A DNA stretch of 64,000 nt, taken from positions 79,118-143,117 of the forward strand of contig NZ_CAAF010000063.1 of the NCBI RefSeq assembly GCF_000359125.1. The letters are read 5' to 3'. A model generated the notes under the pieces. The model worked only from the letters and a program-made list of their open reading frames with translations, did no database searches and was not told the DNA's origin. The position numbers and the translations under genes are program-made. Of the stretch, positions 9,236-17,770 are shown one piece after another (positions within the stretch are counted from its first letter, which is position 1; each line of letters opens with the position of its first letter). This stretch comes from Mesorhizobium sp. STM 4661. Lineage in GTDB: Bacteria > Pseudomonadota > Alphaproteobacteria > Rhizobiales > Rhizobiaceae.

Positions 9236-10382
9236 GATGCAGCAGTTCCTCAACGATCCGGTTACCGGCCCGGCCATCGCCATATGGGTTGTGTCGTTCC
9301 GACATGCCGCGATAGGCCGCCTGGTCATCAAGCAGACTATTGGCATTGGACAGGATCTTTTCGATGTCGGTGCCGACGAGACGCGCGGTGCCCGCCACAA
9401 TCCCCTCGGGTCGCTCGGTGTTCTCGCGCATCACCAGCACCGGCTTGCCGAGCGAAGGCGCTTCTTCCTGCACGCCGCCGCTATCGGTCAGCACCAGATA
9501 GCTTTGCTTCTGCAGATACAGGAACGGCAGATAGTCCTGCGGGTCGACGAGATGGATGTTCGGCACGCCTTCCAATTCCTTGTTGACCACCGAACGCACA
9601 TTGGGGTTGGGATGAACCGGGTAGACGATCTGCACGTCCCCGCGCACCGCCAATCCCTTCAGCGCCGTACAGATGCGGTGGATGCCGCCGTCGAAATTTT
9701 CGCGGCGATGACCGGTGACGAGGATCATTCTCTTGGCGGGATCAAGGAAGGGAAACCGGGCGGCGAGCTTCGCGCTCATCAGCCCGTCGGCGTCGATCGC
9801 ACCGGAAAAATGCAACAGCGTGTCGATCACCGTATTGCCGGTCACGAAGATGGTGTTTTCAGCCTTTCCTTCGGCGATGAGATTGTCGCGCGCCTGAACG
9901 GTCGGCGCGAAATGCCAGGTGGCGATATTGCCGGCGATCTTGCGGTTCAGTTCCTCCGGAAAGGGAGAGTTGATGTCATGGCTGCGCAATCCCGCCTCGA
10001 CATGGGCAACCGGAATGCGCTTGTAGAAGGCAGCCAAAGCGGCGGTCATCGCCGTGGTCGTGTCGCCCTGTACGAGGACGATATCGGGCTTTGACTTCTC
10101 CAGCACTTCGGCCATGCCCAGGAGCACGCGCGAGGTCACGTCGAACAGCGTCTGGCCGGGTTGCATGATGTTGAGGTCGTGATGCACCGGCAGGCCGGTC
10201 AGCTCGATAACCTGGTCGACCATCTCGCGGTGCTGAGCGGTGATGCATGTTTCGGTGACAAAACCTGGATGGGCAAGCGCGGCACGCACCACCGGAAAGC
10301 ATTTGAGCGCCTCTGGCCTCGTGCCGAACACGATCAGCAGTTTTTGCCTGGACGGCAATTTTGGATGTGAAAGGACGTTCAT
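9228..10382 (-). CDS. wecB: UDP-N-acetylglucosamine 2-epimerase (non-hydrolysing)
   Basis: 384 residues, matching WecB/MnaA. It interconverts UDP-GlcNAc and UDP-ManNAc. Visible blocks: IVFGTRPEALKCFPVV near the N-terminus, VQGDTTTAMTAALAAF, HVEAGLRSHDINSPFPEE with the catalytic acidic residues, and LTDSGGVQEEAPSLGKPVL near the C-terminus. First gene of the minus-strand wecBCG operon; its product is the substrate of the next enzyme. The 173-bp gap upstream is shared with the divergently transcribed TTG-initiated gene at 10556. It has a normal length and no disrupted motif. Confidence 0.93.
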   Translation of the reverse strand: MNVLSHPKLPSRQKLLIVFGTRPEALKCFPVVRAALAHPGFVTETCITAQHREMVDQVIELTGLPVHHDLNIMQPGQTLFDVTSRVLLGMAEVLEKSKPDIVLVQGDTTTAMTAALAAFYKRIPVAHVEAGLRSHDINSPFPEELNRKIAGNIATWHFAPTVQARDNLIAEGKAENTIFVTGNTVIDTLLHFSGAIDADGLMSAKLAARFPFLDPAKRMILVTGHRRENFDGGIHRICTALKGLAVRGDVQIVYPVHPNPNVRSVVNKELEGVPNIHLVDPQDYLPFLYLQKQSYLVLTDSGGVQEEAPSLGKPVLVMRENTERPEGIVAGTARLVGTDIEKILSNANSLLDDQAAYRGMSERHNPYGDGRAGNRIVEELLHHG

Positions 10383-10555
10383 TGCTGATCCTGGTCGGCC
10401 GCAAGACCCATAGTAGCGGTAGAAAGCAGCCTCGTGGTGCCAAATCTTAATATATGATTAACAGCCAAGACCCCGTATTCTCTGCTGGTAAGCCTTGCGA
10501 AAGTCTAGGCTGATAGGTAGTCTACGAGGGTAGTCTTGAAAAAGAACATATTCGA

Positions 10556-11998
10556 TTGAGTAATATTTTAATCATCGGCCACGCCGACGGATCTCGGCGC
10601 TGGGAAAATGAACTTCTGATGCGATTGAACGCGGCTGGTCACGTGGTTTCGAGTGGCCACGCGCAGGCGCCCGCACCAACCGCGCGCGGGCTGGACAATG
10701 TGCTTGATATCGAGGGCCGACGCTTCGGTCCCTCACTGGCAAGCCGCTCCGGGCCGTTGCCGTCTGGCGATCCAGGTCCCGTCGACCTTATAGTCGATCT
10801 TACCGCCACTGCCGCGGGACGAGGCGCGCCGGTCCTGACGCTCGAATTTTGCGGCCACAGCAGCTTTTCCACCGGTATCACCGAGATGCTGGCGAGCAGC
10901 CGATTGCCCGAACTTGCCGTTCGCCTCGATGGCGTTACCGTCGCCCGGGGACGGCCCATGCTCAGCGATCGGCTCTGGTTGTCTCGCATCTGCAACGATC
11001 TGCTCGCCGGGGCCATCTCGCTGGTTGTTCAAAGCGTCGCCCGCTTTTCCGCGGGCGAACTTGTGCCAATTGCCGACAGCCCGGCTCCGATCCTGAAGAG
11101 CGGTGGTTTTTTCCGAAACTATCTGTCCTTTTTCTGCAGAGGGCTGGTCGACCGCGCCATGCAAAAAATCAGACTTGGACGGCGTCCCTTTTATTGGCAG
11201 GTCGCCTATCGGCTGATCGACGGGCCAGGCGTAGCCGAAACCGGACAACTCGACGGTACGCCGTTCACTGTGCTTGCGGACGACGGCCAGCGATTCTACG
11301 CCGACCCGTTCGTCTTCGAGCGCGACGGCCGCCACCACCTGTTTGTCGAGGAATTTCCCTATGCCACGGGTCGCGGCGTGATTTCTGTCGCTGAACTTGG
11401 TGCCGACGGTACTTTCGGTGTGCCGAGGGTGGTGCTGGAAGCAGCGCACCATCTGTCGTATCCGCAGGTGTTCGCGCACGCTGGCGAAATTTTCATGATC
11501 CCCGAAAGCGGCGCGGCGCGCGAACTCGTGCTCTATCGTGCCGCGCAATTTCCAGATCGCTGGGTACGCGACACGGTGCTGATGACGGACAGGGATTTCA
11601 ATGACGCCACGCTGCTCGAATCCGAGGGGCGCTTCTGGCTGCTGGGGACGGAGCGGTTCGGCTACGGCAGCGCGTCGGATACGATGGCCGCTTATTCCGC
11701 GCCCTCGCTGCGCGGGCCATGGGCAGCCCATGTGCTCAATCCCATCGCCATCGATCACTCGGCCACTCGACCCGGCGGCGCCTTTATCCGCCACGGCGAC
11801 GCTCTGGTATTGCCAGTGCAAAACGGGTCGAGAGCCTATGGCGGCGGCCTGGGGCTGATGCGGCTGGATCGGCTTGACGATTTCGATGTCCGTTTTGCGC
11901 CACCCCGCCCGATCGGGCCGGGGCCGGCATGGGCTCGCACGGGCATCCACACGCTCAATCGCGCCGGCAATGTCGAAGTTGTGGACAGCGCCGGCTGA
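10556..11998 (+). CDS. GINT1-like beta-propeller protein (glucosamine inositolphosphorylceramide transferase family)
   Basis: 480-residue protein. From about residue 195 it resembles the glucosamine inositolphosphorylceramide transferase 1 N-terminal-like domain, a five-bladed propeller related in fold to GH43/GH32 enzymes. Typical repeats are FYADPFVFERDGRHHLFVEE, SYPQVFAHAGEIFMIPES and DATLLESEGRFWLLGTE. The N-terminal 190 residues (ILIIGHADGSRRWENELL) are a separate domain, perhaps the formyltransferase-like part seen in related bacterial proteins, but I cannot confirm that. It starts at TTG (10556); no ATG precedes the similarity. Role is unproven; in a polysaccharide locus it may transfer or bind a sugar. 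Stands alone, divergent from wecB. Confidence 0.6.
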   Translation: MSNILIIGHADGSRRWENELLMRLNAAGHVVSSGHAQAPAPTARGLDNVLDIEGRRFGPSLASRSGPLPSGDPGPVDLIVDLTATAAGRGAPVLTLEFCGHSSFSTGITEMLASSRLPELAVRLDGVTVARGRPMLSDRLWLSRICNDLLAGAISLVVQSVARFSAGELVPIADSPAPILKSGGFFRNYLSFFCRGLVDRAMQKIRLGRRPFYWQVAYRLIDGPGVAETGQLDGTPFTVLADDGQRFYADPFVFERDGRHHLFVEEFPYATGRGVISVAELGADGTFGVPRVVLEAAHHLSYPQVFAHAGEIFMIPESGAARELVLYRAAQFPDRWVRDTVLMTDRDFNDATLLESEGRFWLLGTERFGYGSASDTMAAYSAPSLRGPWAAHVLNPIAIDHSATRPGGAFIRHGDALVLPVQNGSRAYGGGLGLMRLDRLDDFDVRFAPPRPIGPGPAWARTGIHTLNRAGNVEVVDSAG

Positions 11999-12007
11999 CT
12001 GCGTCTA

Positions 12008-12112
12008 ATGCATGTCGCGCAAAAGTGCGCGGCGGTTTTGCGATAACGACATGCATAAAAACAAGAATCTAAAGCGCGTCACATGAATCCGCTCAAACGC
12101 GACGCGCTTTAG
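12008..12112. repeat. Two-part palindromic intergenic repeat; second hairpin could terminate transcription
   Basis: Two adjacent inverted repeats. The first is nested: ATGCATGTCG (12008-12017) pairs with CGACATGCAT (12047-12056), and inside it CGCAAAA (12018-12024) pairs with TTTTGCG (12036-12042). The second has a perfect 12-bp stem, CTAAAGCGCGTC (12069-12080) with GACGCGCTTTAG (12101-12112), around a 20-nt loop. Both look like dispersed rhizobial intergenic elements. They fill the space between the convergent 3' ends of the GINT1-like gene and the polymerase gene, so a bidirectional terminator role is plausible. Confidence 0.75.
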
Positions 12113-12121
12113 AGGCTGCGC

Positions 12122-13441
12122 CTACCGGACCCGATCCAGTTTTGGCTTGGCTGCGACAGCGACCGTAGACCTGCTCTCCGGCTGGCCTGTGTAGGGCTGG
12201 TTCCTATAGGCAAGCAGCAGCACCACGATGATCGCCATCTCCGGCGTTTTTGACGAAAGCGCGTTGTTCGACAGCGCGGCAAGCAAGAACGTTATGGTGC
12301 CGATCCACGCCGGCAGCGGCGCCCCCCGCAGCAGCCGAAAAACAAACCAGAATATCAGCGCGGTAAAGAACAGGGCTATGGGCAAGCCAAAGAGCAGGGT
12401 GATGACCACCGGCGCACTTTCGATATAGGGCAGATGGAGCTTCGCTCTGACGATCGCCAGGAGGTCGTCAACGTTCATGCCAAACAGGATGTCTTTCCAG
12501 CTGACAAGTCCGAACACCTGGTAGATCGTCACCCGCGCCATGAAGTTTTCGTCAAAGATCGTATTGCTGAAGCGGTTCAGCAGCCCGCCCGAAACCAGCA
12601 CGGTCACCAGCACCGCGCCAACCGCCAGAGCGAATAGCAGGACGACGGACTTGGCCTGCCGCTGGTGCTTGGGCGTCAGGCGCGGCCACGGCACGAACAG
12701 CAGCAGAATGAGGGTTTCCATGGCAGCGAGGATCAGGGCGGCACGAGCGCCTGACGCAGCACAACCGACGAGCAATACCAGGATCGCCATCACCCGCACC
12801 CATATGCGCCAATGCGTCAGCGGCACGAATCCGATTGCCGTGGCGCAGAGCGCGCCCAGTGCCAGTGGGTGCGCCGACAGGCCGGTTGGCCTGAACTGCA
12901 GTTCATTCAGGCCGTAAGGCAGAAGCCGATGTTGCGTCAGCGCTTCGATCGTGCCGATCACTGCGCTCAGGATCGCCATGCCAAGCACCACGTCGCCCAA
13001 CGCCCGCCGCACATCCGCATTCAATGCCAGCATCAACAGGCCTGCGGCGCCCGCCACCAGATAGGTATCGATGATGAACCCGGAGGAGCCCGCACGGCCG
13101 GTAACGAACAGATAAGGCACCAGCGCGAAAATCAGCACCGAATAGCGCATCAACGCTTTGAATAATCCAATTTCGTCCCCCTGCAGCAGAAACGGCCGGC
13201 TGAAGAGGACGACGGGAAGCAGCAGAAAGATCGCGTAGGTGCCGAAATGCAGTTTCTCGTAGAACGAGCCGCCCTGGGCCGTATAGTCGACGACCATGTT
13301 CATTATCTGCGGCGACACCGTGAAGCGAAGCAGGAACGCGAACGCCGCGCACAGGAAAAACAGAAGCGACAGCGCGTTCTGACGGCGAGCCTGGCTGGAC
13401 AACAATCGTTCCGATCCGGCGGCGGTAGAGCTCATGGCCAT
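12122..13441 (-). CDS. Wzy/VpsF-like polysaccharide polymerase or O-antigen ligase family membrane protein
   Basis: 439 residues with roughly 10-12 hydrophobic segments and a longer loop in the second half. The region RPTGLSAHPLALGALCA followed by GARAALILAAMETL is the pattern of the O-antigen ligase/polymerase (Wzy_C) family, where a conserved histidine and arginine lie in or near the large periplasmic loop. It likely polymerises flipped repeat units on the periplasmic side together with the divergently encoded GumC-like protein. Distinguishing polymerase from ligase is not possible from sequence alone, but the genes on both sides (chain-length protein, flippase) favour polymerase. An in-frame ATG two codons downstream is an alternative start. 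Confidence 0.8.
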   Translation of the reverse strand: MAMSSTAAGSERLLSSQARRQNALSLLFFLCAAFAFLLRFTVSPQIMNMVVDYTAQGGSFYEKLHFGTYAIFLLLPVVLFSRPFLLQGDEIGLFKALMRYSVLIFALVPYLFVTGRAGSSGFIIDTYLVAGAAGLLMLALNADVRRALGDVVLGMAILSAVIGTIEALTQHRLLPYGLNELQFRPTGLSAHPLALGALCATAIGFVPLTHWRIWVRVMAILVLLVGCAASGARAALILAAMETLILLLFVPWPRLTPKHQRQAKSVVLLFALAVGAVLVTVLVSGGLLNRFSNTIFDENFMARVTIYQVFGLVSWKDILFGMNVDDLLAIVRAKLHLPYIESAPVVITLLFGLPIALFFTALIFWFVFRLLRGAPLPAWIGTITFLLAALSNNALSSKTPEMAIIVVLLLAYRNQPYTGQPESRSTVAVAAKPKLDRVR

Positions 13442-13599
13442 CCCAGCGGGTATTCAAAAGGCATTCTGGCCAACGACGTTCATTCAAGATTCAATGAACG
13501 TACCTGGCGCGTGAAATGGTAAATAAGCCAACTTGGAAAATGAGATGTTAACGATGTTTCTGTAAGCAGGGCACGCGTAACGAATAATAGGGTTGCACC

Positions 13600-15162
13600 A
13601 TGCCTGCCGCCTCCGGCCCATCCTCCCCGTCCGCGGCGGATTCCGATATCAGCGCGCTCGAACGAATCGCCAATGCGCGGCGCAGGGCGATGCTGCAACA
13701 AGGCGCCCCAGCCACAGCACGCGCCGCCGCGCCCGTCGTGACACCGCATGCATCCGAGCCAGTCGCGACGGTGACGCTGGACAAGATCGGCGATTTCCTC
13801 GAGCTCGATTTTCGACGCCTGTTCGTCTGGCTGCGGGCCGGGCTCGCTGTGGCATGCATGCTGGCAGTTATCGGCGGCATTGTCGGCGGCGCCTACGCCC
13901 TGCTGAGCAAACAGCGCTATACCGTCACCACCGACGTCCTCATCAATCCTGCCAATTTGCAGGTTGTGGAAAACGATCTCTATTCGCAACCGGGCCAGGT
14001 CGACAGCCAAATACTCAACGCGCGCAGCAAGCAGCGCATCTTGACCTCGGGCAATGTGCTTTCCCGTGTCGTGGACGAACTCGATCTGACCAACGATCCG
14101 GAGTTTTTCGACCCGGACCGGAGCGCATCCACATCTGGCGGTGTGGCGGATGGCAGCAAGTCCGACCCGAAGCTTGTCGCCTTGAAGAACCTGGCGGAGC
14201 GGGTCGATGTCACCGCGGACCCGACGTCGTTTGTCACGACCTTGTCGGTATCGGCCGAAACCGCCGGCAAGGCGATCCTGATCTCGCAAGCCATAGTCAA
14301 GACCTTCCAGGAAGAGCTGGCCAAGGCGGAATCTGCCGGCGCCGGCCGTGCTGCGGCTGCTCTTGACAGCCGGCTCGGCGAGCTCAAAAGCGGTGTGCAA
14401 ACGGCAGAGGAAAAGGTCGAGGCCTACAGGCGCAGCAATAACCTGTCCACCAGCAATGGTCAGCTTGTCAGTTCGCAAACGATGACGCAGCTCAACAGCG
14501 AAATTGTGGACGCGCAATCGCGCGTCATCGCTGCGCAATCAAGTTACGACGCCCTGATCGCCTCCGGTGTCAACGGGGCCAATCCGGACCCCACGGTTTC
14601 GGAAGCGCTCGCGGCGCTACGCGAAAAGGCAAACAGCCTGCGGCAGCAAATCGATTCACAGTCCATGACTTTCGGTCCTCGTCACCCGACGATTGTCAGG
14701 CTCAGGACGGAATTCGAAACCGTCAGTTCTCAACTCGGGGCGGAGTTCGCCCGCACCGTCGGCACGGCAAAAGCCAACCTGGACAAGGCCAAGGCTTCAT
14801 TGGCTTCTCTCAGCGCTGGGATGAACGATCTGAGGGGCAACGTTTTCACCGACAGCGAGTCCGAAGTAGCCTTGCGTGAGCTTGAACGCGACGCCGCTTC
14901 GAAGAGAGCGGTCTATGAGAGCTTCCTGTCACGTGCGCGCCAAATCGCCGAGCGCGAGCAGATCGACACCACGAATGTACAGGTGATTTCGACCGCAGTA
15001 CCGCCACAACGGCGCTCGTGGCCGCCGCGCACTCCCCTGGTAGCAGGCGCGGGCGCTTTCGCAGGCTTTGGCCTGGGCATGCTGCTGGCCATTGGCATGG
15101 GCATCATTCGCGACATGCGCCGGCAGCCGAACCGATCAGGCATTGCCTCCAGCCAAGCCTGA
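13600..15162 (+). CDS. GumC/Wzz-type polysaccharide co-polymerase without kinase domain
   Basis: 520-residue inner-membrane chain-length or export protein. After about 65 cytoplasmic residues there is a TM segment (LAVACMLAVIGGIVGGAYALL), a Wzz domain (YTVTTDVLINPANLQVVEND), a long periplasmic coiled-coil region rich in Ala, Gln, Glu and Lys, and a second TM segment (LVAGAGAFAGFGLGMLLAIG). The proline-rich QRRSWPPRTPLV before TM2 is the PCP signature. No Walker A/B tyrosine-kinase domain follows TM2, so it is a PCP of the GumC type lacking the BY-kinase. The following glycosyltransferase starts 8 bp after its stop, indicating cotranscription. Divergent from the polymerase gene. Confidence 0.88.
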   Translation: MPAASGPSSPSAADSDISALERIANARRRAMLQQGAPATARAAAPVVTPHASEPVATVTLDKIGDFLELDFRRLFVWLRAGLAVACMLAVIGGIVGGAYALLSKQRYTVTTDVLINPANLQVVENDLYSQPGQVDSQILNARSKQRILTSGNVLSRVVDELDLTNDPEFFDPDRSASTSGGVADGSKSDPKLVALKNLAERVDVTADPTSFVTTLSVSAETAGKAILISQAIVKTFQEELAKAESAGAGRAAAALDSRLGELKSGVQTAEEKVEAYRRSNNLSTSNGQLVSSQTMTQLNSEIVDAQSRVIAAQSSYDALIASGVNGANPDPTVSEALAALREKANSLRQQIDSQSMTFGPRHPTIVRLRTEFETVSSQLGAEFARTVGTAKANLDKAKASLASLSAGMNDLRGNVFTDSESEVALRELERDAASKRAVYESFLSRARQIAEREQIDTTNVQVISTAVPPQRRSWPPRTPLVAGAGAFAGFGLGMLLAIGMGIIRDMRRQPNRSGIASSQA

Positions 15163-15170
15163 ACCGAGGC

Positions 15171-16271
15171 ATGGCGAAGCGCATCGTTTTCCATATCGCC
15201 AGCCTGAGGGGCGGCGGCGCCGAACGTGTCTTCGTCCTCATGGCAAATGAACTGGCGTCCCGCGGGCACGATGTCACACTTTTTACCTGGAACGCGGAAG
15301 GGCCTAACGCCGTGCTGCGCTCCCCTGCCGTGCATCTGGTCGATTTCGGCCTTCCCATCCGGGGTGAGGGTTACGGCAAGTTGGCAACGCTGAAAGGCCT
15401 CGTGCGAAGCGCGTGTCTGTTCAAATCGCTCGATCCCCATGCGGTCTATAGCGCTCCCGAATTCGCCAATCTGGTCGTGGCGCTGGCGCTTTCATTGGCG
15501 CGAAGCCGGGCGAGGTTCTTTCCGAGCTTCCACGCAGCCGCCTCGCTGCCTTCCGGCAGCCTCGGCGCAAGAATGGCGATCTGGCTTTCCGCGCTGGTTG
15601 CAGCGCGCGCGACCAAAGCCATCACCGTTTCGGCGGGTGTTGGCCGCGATATCATGGCCCGCGGCTTCCCCAAATCCAAGGTTGTCGTCATCAACAACCC
15701 GCTGCCGCCGGCCGCGGCGCCACAGGCATATCCCTGGCAGGCGGAATTGGCGACGATGGGCGATGGTCCGGTCATCGCCACCGCCGGACGCCTGGTGCCG
15801 GTCAAGGATCATCTGACTTTACTGCGGGCCTTCGCTCTCCTGCGCGCCAGCCGCCGCGCCCGACTTGTCATCTTCGGCGACGGTCCGCTGGCCGCCGAGT
15901 TGCGCGCCCAAGCTGAACAATCCGGTGTCCGTGCCGACGTGCTCTTTGCCGGCTATGTCAACGATCCCGCGGCCTGTTATGCCGCGGCCGATCTGTTCGT
16001 CCTTTCATCCACGAGCGAGGGCTTTGGCAATGTGTTGGTCGAAGCGATGGCTGCCGGTGTCCCCGTAGTCTCCACGGATGCGCCACACGGCCCGCGCGAA
16101 ATCCTTGCCGACGGCCGTTTCGGCGCCTTGGTGCCGGTTGGCGATGCCGCTGCCTTGGCAAAGGCGATGACCGAGATGCTGGACCATCCGACCCCCGTTG
16201 CCATCCTGAAGAGCAGAGCGGCGGATTTCGAAATTGAAAAGATCGGGGATCAATACGAAGCGTTCCTCTAG
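15171..16271 (+). CDS. GT4-family glycosyltransferase
   Basis: 366 residues. The N-terminus reads IVFHIASLRGGGAERVFVLM, the GGGAERV loop typical of GT4 enzymes. The C-terminal nucleotide-sugar domain has ATAGRLVPVKDHLTLLRAF and the EX7E motif in STSEGFGNVLVEAMAAGVPV. The start is ATG 15171, immediately after a GAGG and 8 bp after the GumC-like stop; the frame is open further upstream but overlaps the gumC-like gene and lacks similarity. It forms a two-gene unit with that gene. Donor sugar unknown. Confidence 0.88.
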   Translation: MAKRIVFHIASLRGGGAERVFVLMANELASRGHDVTLFTWNAEGPNAVLRSPAVHLVDFGLPIRGEGYGKLATLKGLVRSACLFKSLDPHAVYSAPEFANLVVALALSLARSRARFFPSFHAAASLPSGSLGARMAIWLSALVAARATKAITVSAGVGRDIMARGFPKSKVVVINNPLPPAAAPQAYPWQAELATMGDGPVIATAGRLVPVKDHLTLLRAFALLRASRRARLVIFGDGPLAAELRAQAEQSGVRADVLFAGYVNDPAACYAAADLFVLSSTSEGFGNVLVEAMAAGVPVVSTDAPHGPREILADGRFGALVPVGDAAALAKAMTEMLDHPTPVAILKSRAADFEIEKIGDQYEAFL

Positions 16272-16619
16272 CCAGGACGTGAAGCCCCTTGTCGGAATAT
16301 CGGGAACTTCGCCGTTGGCAGGGCAGCAATAGCGAGGATGTGATCCGAGCCGACAAAACTCAATTCGCTACAAGAACTTTAATTTCGGTTTACCCGAAGT
16401 TGATAACAGCAAGGACCCTGGTTTCCACCCGTCAAGCAAAGGGCCTGCCTTGCTGCAGCATCACAACTCACTCGTCGGCCGCAGGAGCGAATGCAATTCG
16501 TTGATATTGCAGCGCTTTTCCTGCGAACGCCTGACGTCCGACGCGATAGCCAGTGGGGAACCCTGGGTTGCCATGGTCCGAAAGTGCGGTGGACGGGTCT
16601 CCGGCGCCGGGAGCTGGGC
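16272..16619. other. Non-coding stretch upstream of the GNAT-like gene
   Basis: About 350 bp between the glycosyltransferase stop and the preferred TTG start of the GNAT-like gene. An open frame extends back to an ATG at 16491 but the 43 extra residues look like translated non-coding sequence. The part around 16370-16410 is AT-rich compared with its surroundings and may hold the promoter. No hairpin, repeat or recognisable operator was found. Confidence 0.5.
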
Positions 16620-17735
16620 TTGAGTATCATTCGTGCCCTGGAAGGTGGCGACCTTCAGGCCGTCGCGGGCATGTTTCAACGCGTGCTGCGCAAGGACCGG
16701 ACCGAAGCCCCGGCCTCCCTCGTCGAGTATATGAAACGGTTCTATCTGGACGCGCCCGGTGGCGGCGGCGACCTCCGGTCGCATGTCCACGTCAACGACG
16801 CCGGTCGCGTTTCCGGATTTGTCGGCGTTCATACATTGCCGATGACGTTCAACGGCCGACAACTACGCGCCGCGGCCTGCAGCTCGCTGATGGTCGAGGA
16901 TCATGAGCGCGACCCCATGGCCGGTGCCCGCCTGCTGAAGGCATTCCTGGATGGTCCGCAGGACATCTCCTTCAGCGAGACGGCCAATGACATTTCCGCG
17001 AAATTGTGGACCCGGCTGCGCGGCGTGGTCCTGCCGCAATACAGCCTTGACTGGGTACGCGTAATGCGGCCGTCGACCTTCATGGTCAGCCTTCTCGCCA
17101 ATCGCACCGGGCTTGCCCGGATACTCAATCCGTTTGCACATGCCTTCGACCGGTTTTACTGCAAGAGAATGCAGCACAACGAGCGGCGCTGGTCTGGCGT
17201 GGCTGCGGACGGAGCAGGCCATGGAGCATTTCGAACGGCCGACATCGACAGCGACGTATTTGCCAAACTCATCGAGCCGTTTACCGCTCACTTCGCTCTG
17301 CGCCCTGATTGGACGGAAAGCCAACTCGATCATATCTTGACCGACGCAGCGCAAAAGCCGGATCTGGGCGATCTTGTCTATGTTTCCGTGGCATCTCCGG
17401 CCGGCGCCAATGTCGGCGCTTTTGCCTATTACGCACGACCGGATAGAATCGGTCGCGTGCTGCAGATCCTCGCCCTCCCCGGCCAGGTGGGCTCAGTGAT
17501 CGATTGCCTGATCGATCATGCGGCCGCGCGCCGCGTCTGCGGCCTGCGCGGCCGCATCCAACCCGCACTTCTGGAAGCAATGCTCGGAAGGCGCATAGCT
17601 TTCGTACCCGTTGCCTCGACCGTCGTGCATTCACGCGATCCCGCGCTTATGGATGCCATGAAGAACTCGCAAGTCTTCCTGAATGGGCTTGCGGGCGAGC
17701 AGTGGAGCCAGCTGATCGGTGGCCGCTTCACCTGA
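16620..17735 (+). CDS. GNAT-fold acyltransferase-like protein
   Basis: About 371 residues. The N-terminal part has GNAT character: IIRALEGGDLQAVAGMFQRV resembles the opening of many acetyltransferases, followed by the strand GRVSGFVGVHTLPMTF and an RAAACSSLMVEDHERDPMAG segment where the acetyl-CoA pyrophosphate loop would be. The C-terminal 150 residues form a second, degenerate copy of such a fold, as in long double-GNAT proteins. Start: TTG at 16620 is preferred (GGGAGC 5-10 bp upstream, similarity begins there); ATG 16491 is the alternative. It converges on the nadE-like/acyl ligase/ACP/asnB operon. It may transfer an acyl or aminoacyl group made there onto the polysaccharide (inference). 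Confidence 0.6.
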   Translation: MSIIRALEGGDLQAVAGMFQRVLRKDRTEAPASLVEYMKRFYLDAPGGGGDLRSHVHVNDAGRVSGFVGVHTLPMTFNGRQLRAAACSSLMVEDHERDPMAGARLLKAFLDGPQDISFSETANDISAKLWTRLRGVVLPQYSLDWVRVMRPSTFMVSLLANRTGLARILNPFAHAFDRFYCKRMQHNERRWSGVAADGAGHGAFRTADIDSDVFAKLIEPFTAHFALRPDWTESQLDHILTDAAQKPDLGDLVYVSVASPAGANVGAFAYYARPDRIGRVLQILALPGQVGSVIDCLIDHAAARRVCGLRGRIQPALLEAMLGRRIAFVPVASTVVHSRDPALMDAMKNSQVFLNGLAGEQWSQLIGGRFT

Positions 17736-17770
17736 CGAGCTGTTCAGCACGTGGCCCGGTTCGAAGCAGG

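Noticed and set aside
13480..14538. 352-codon minus-strand frame
   Set aside because: Lies opposite the GumC-like gene, which has Wzz domain and TM segments; no similarity in the antisense product.
16491..16619. N-terminal part of the GNAT-like protein from ATG 16491
   Set aside because: The 43 residues lack GNAT character and TTG 16620 has a suitable Shine-Dalgarno and starts the similarity.
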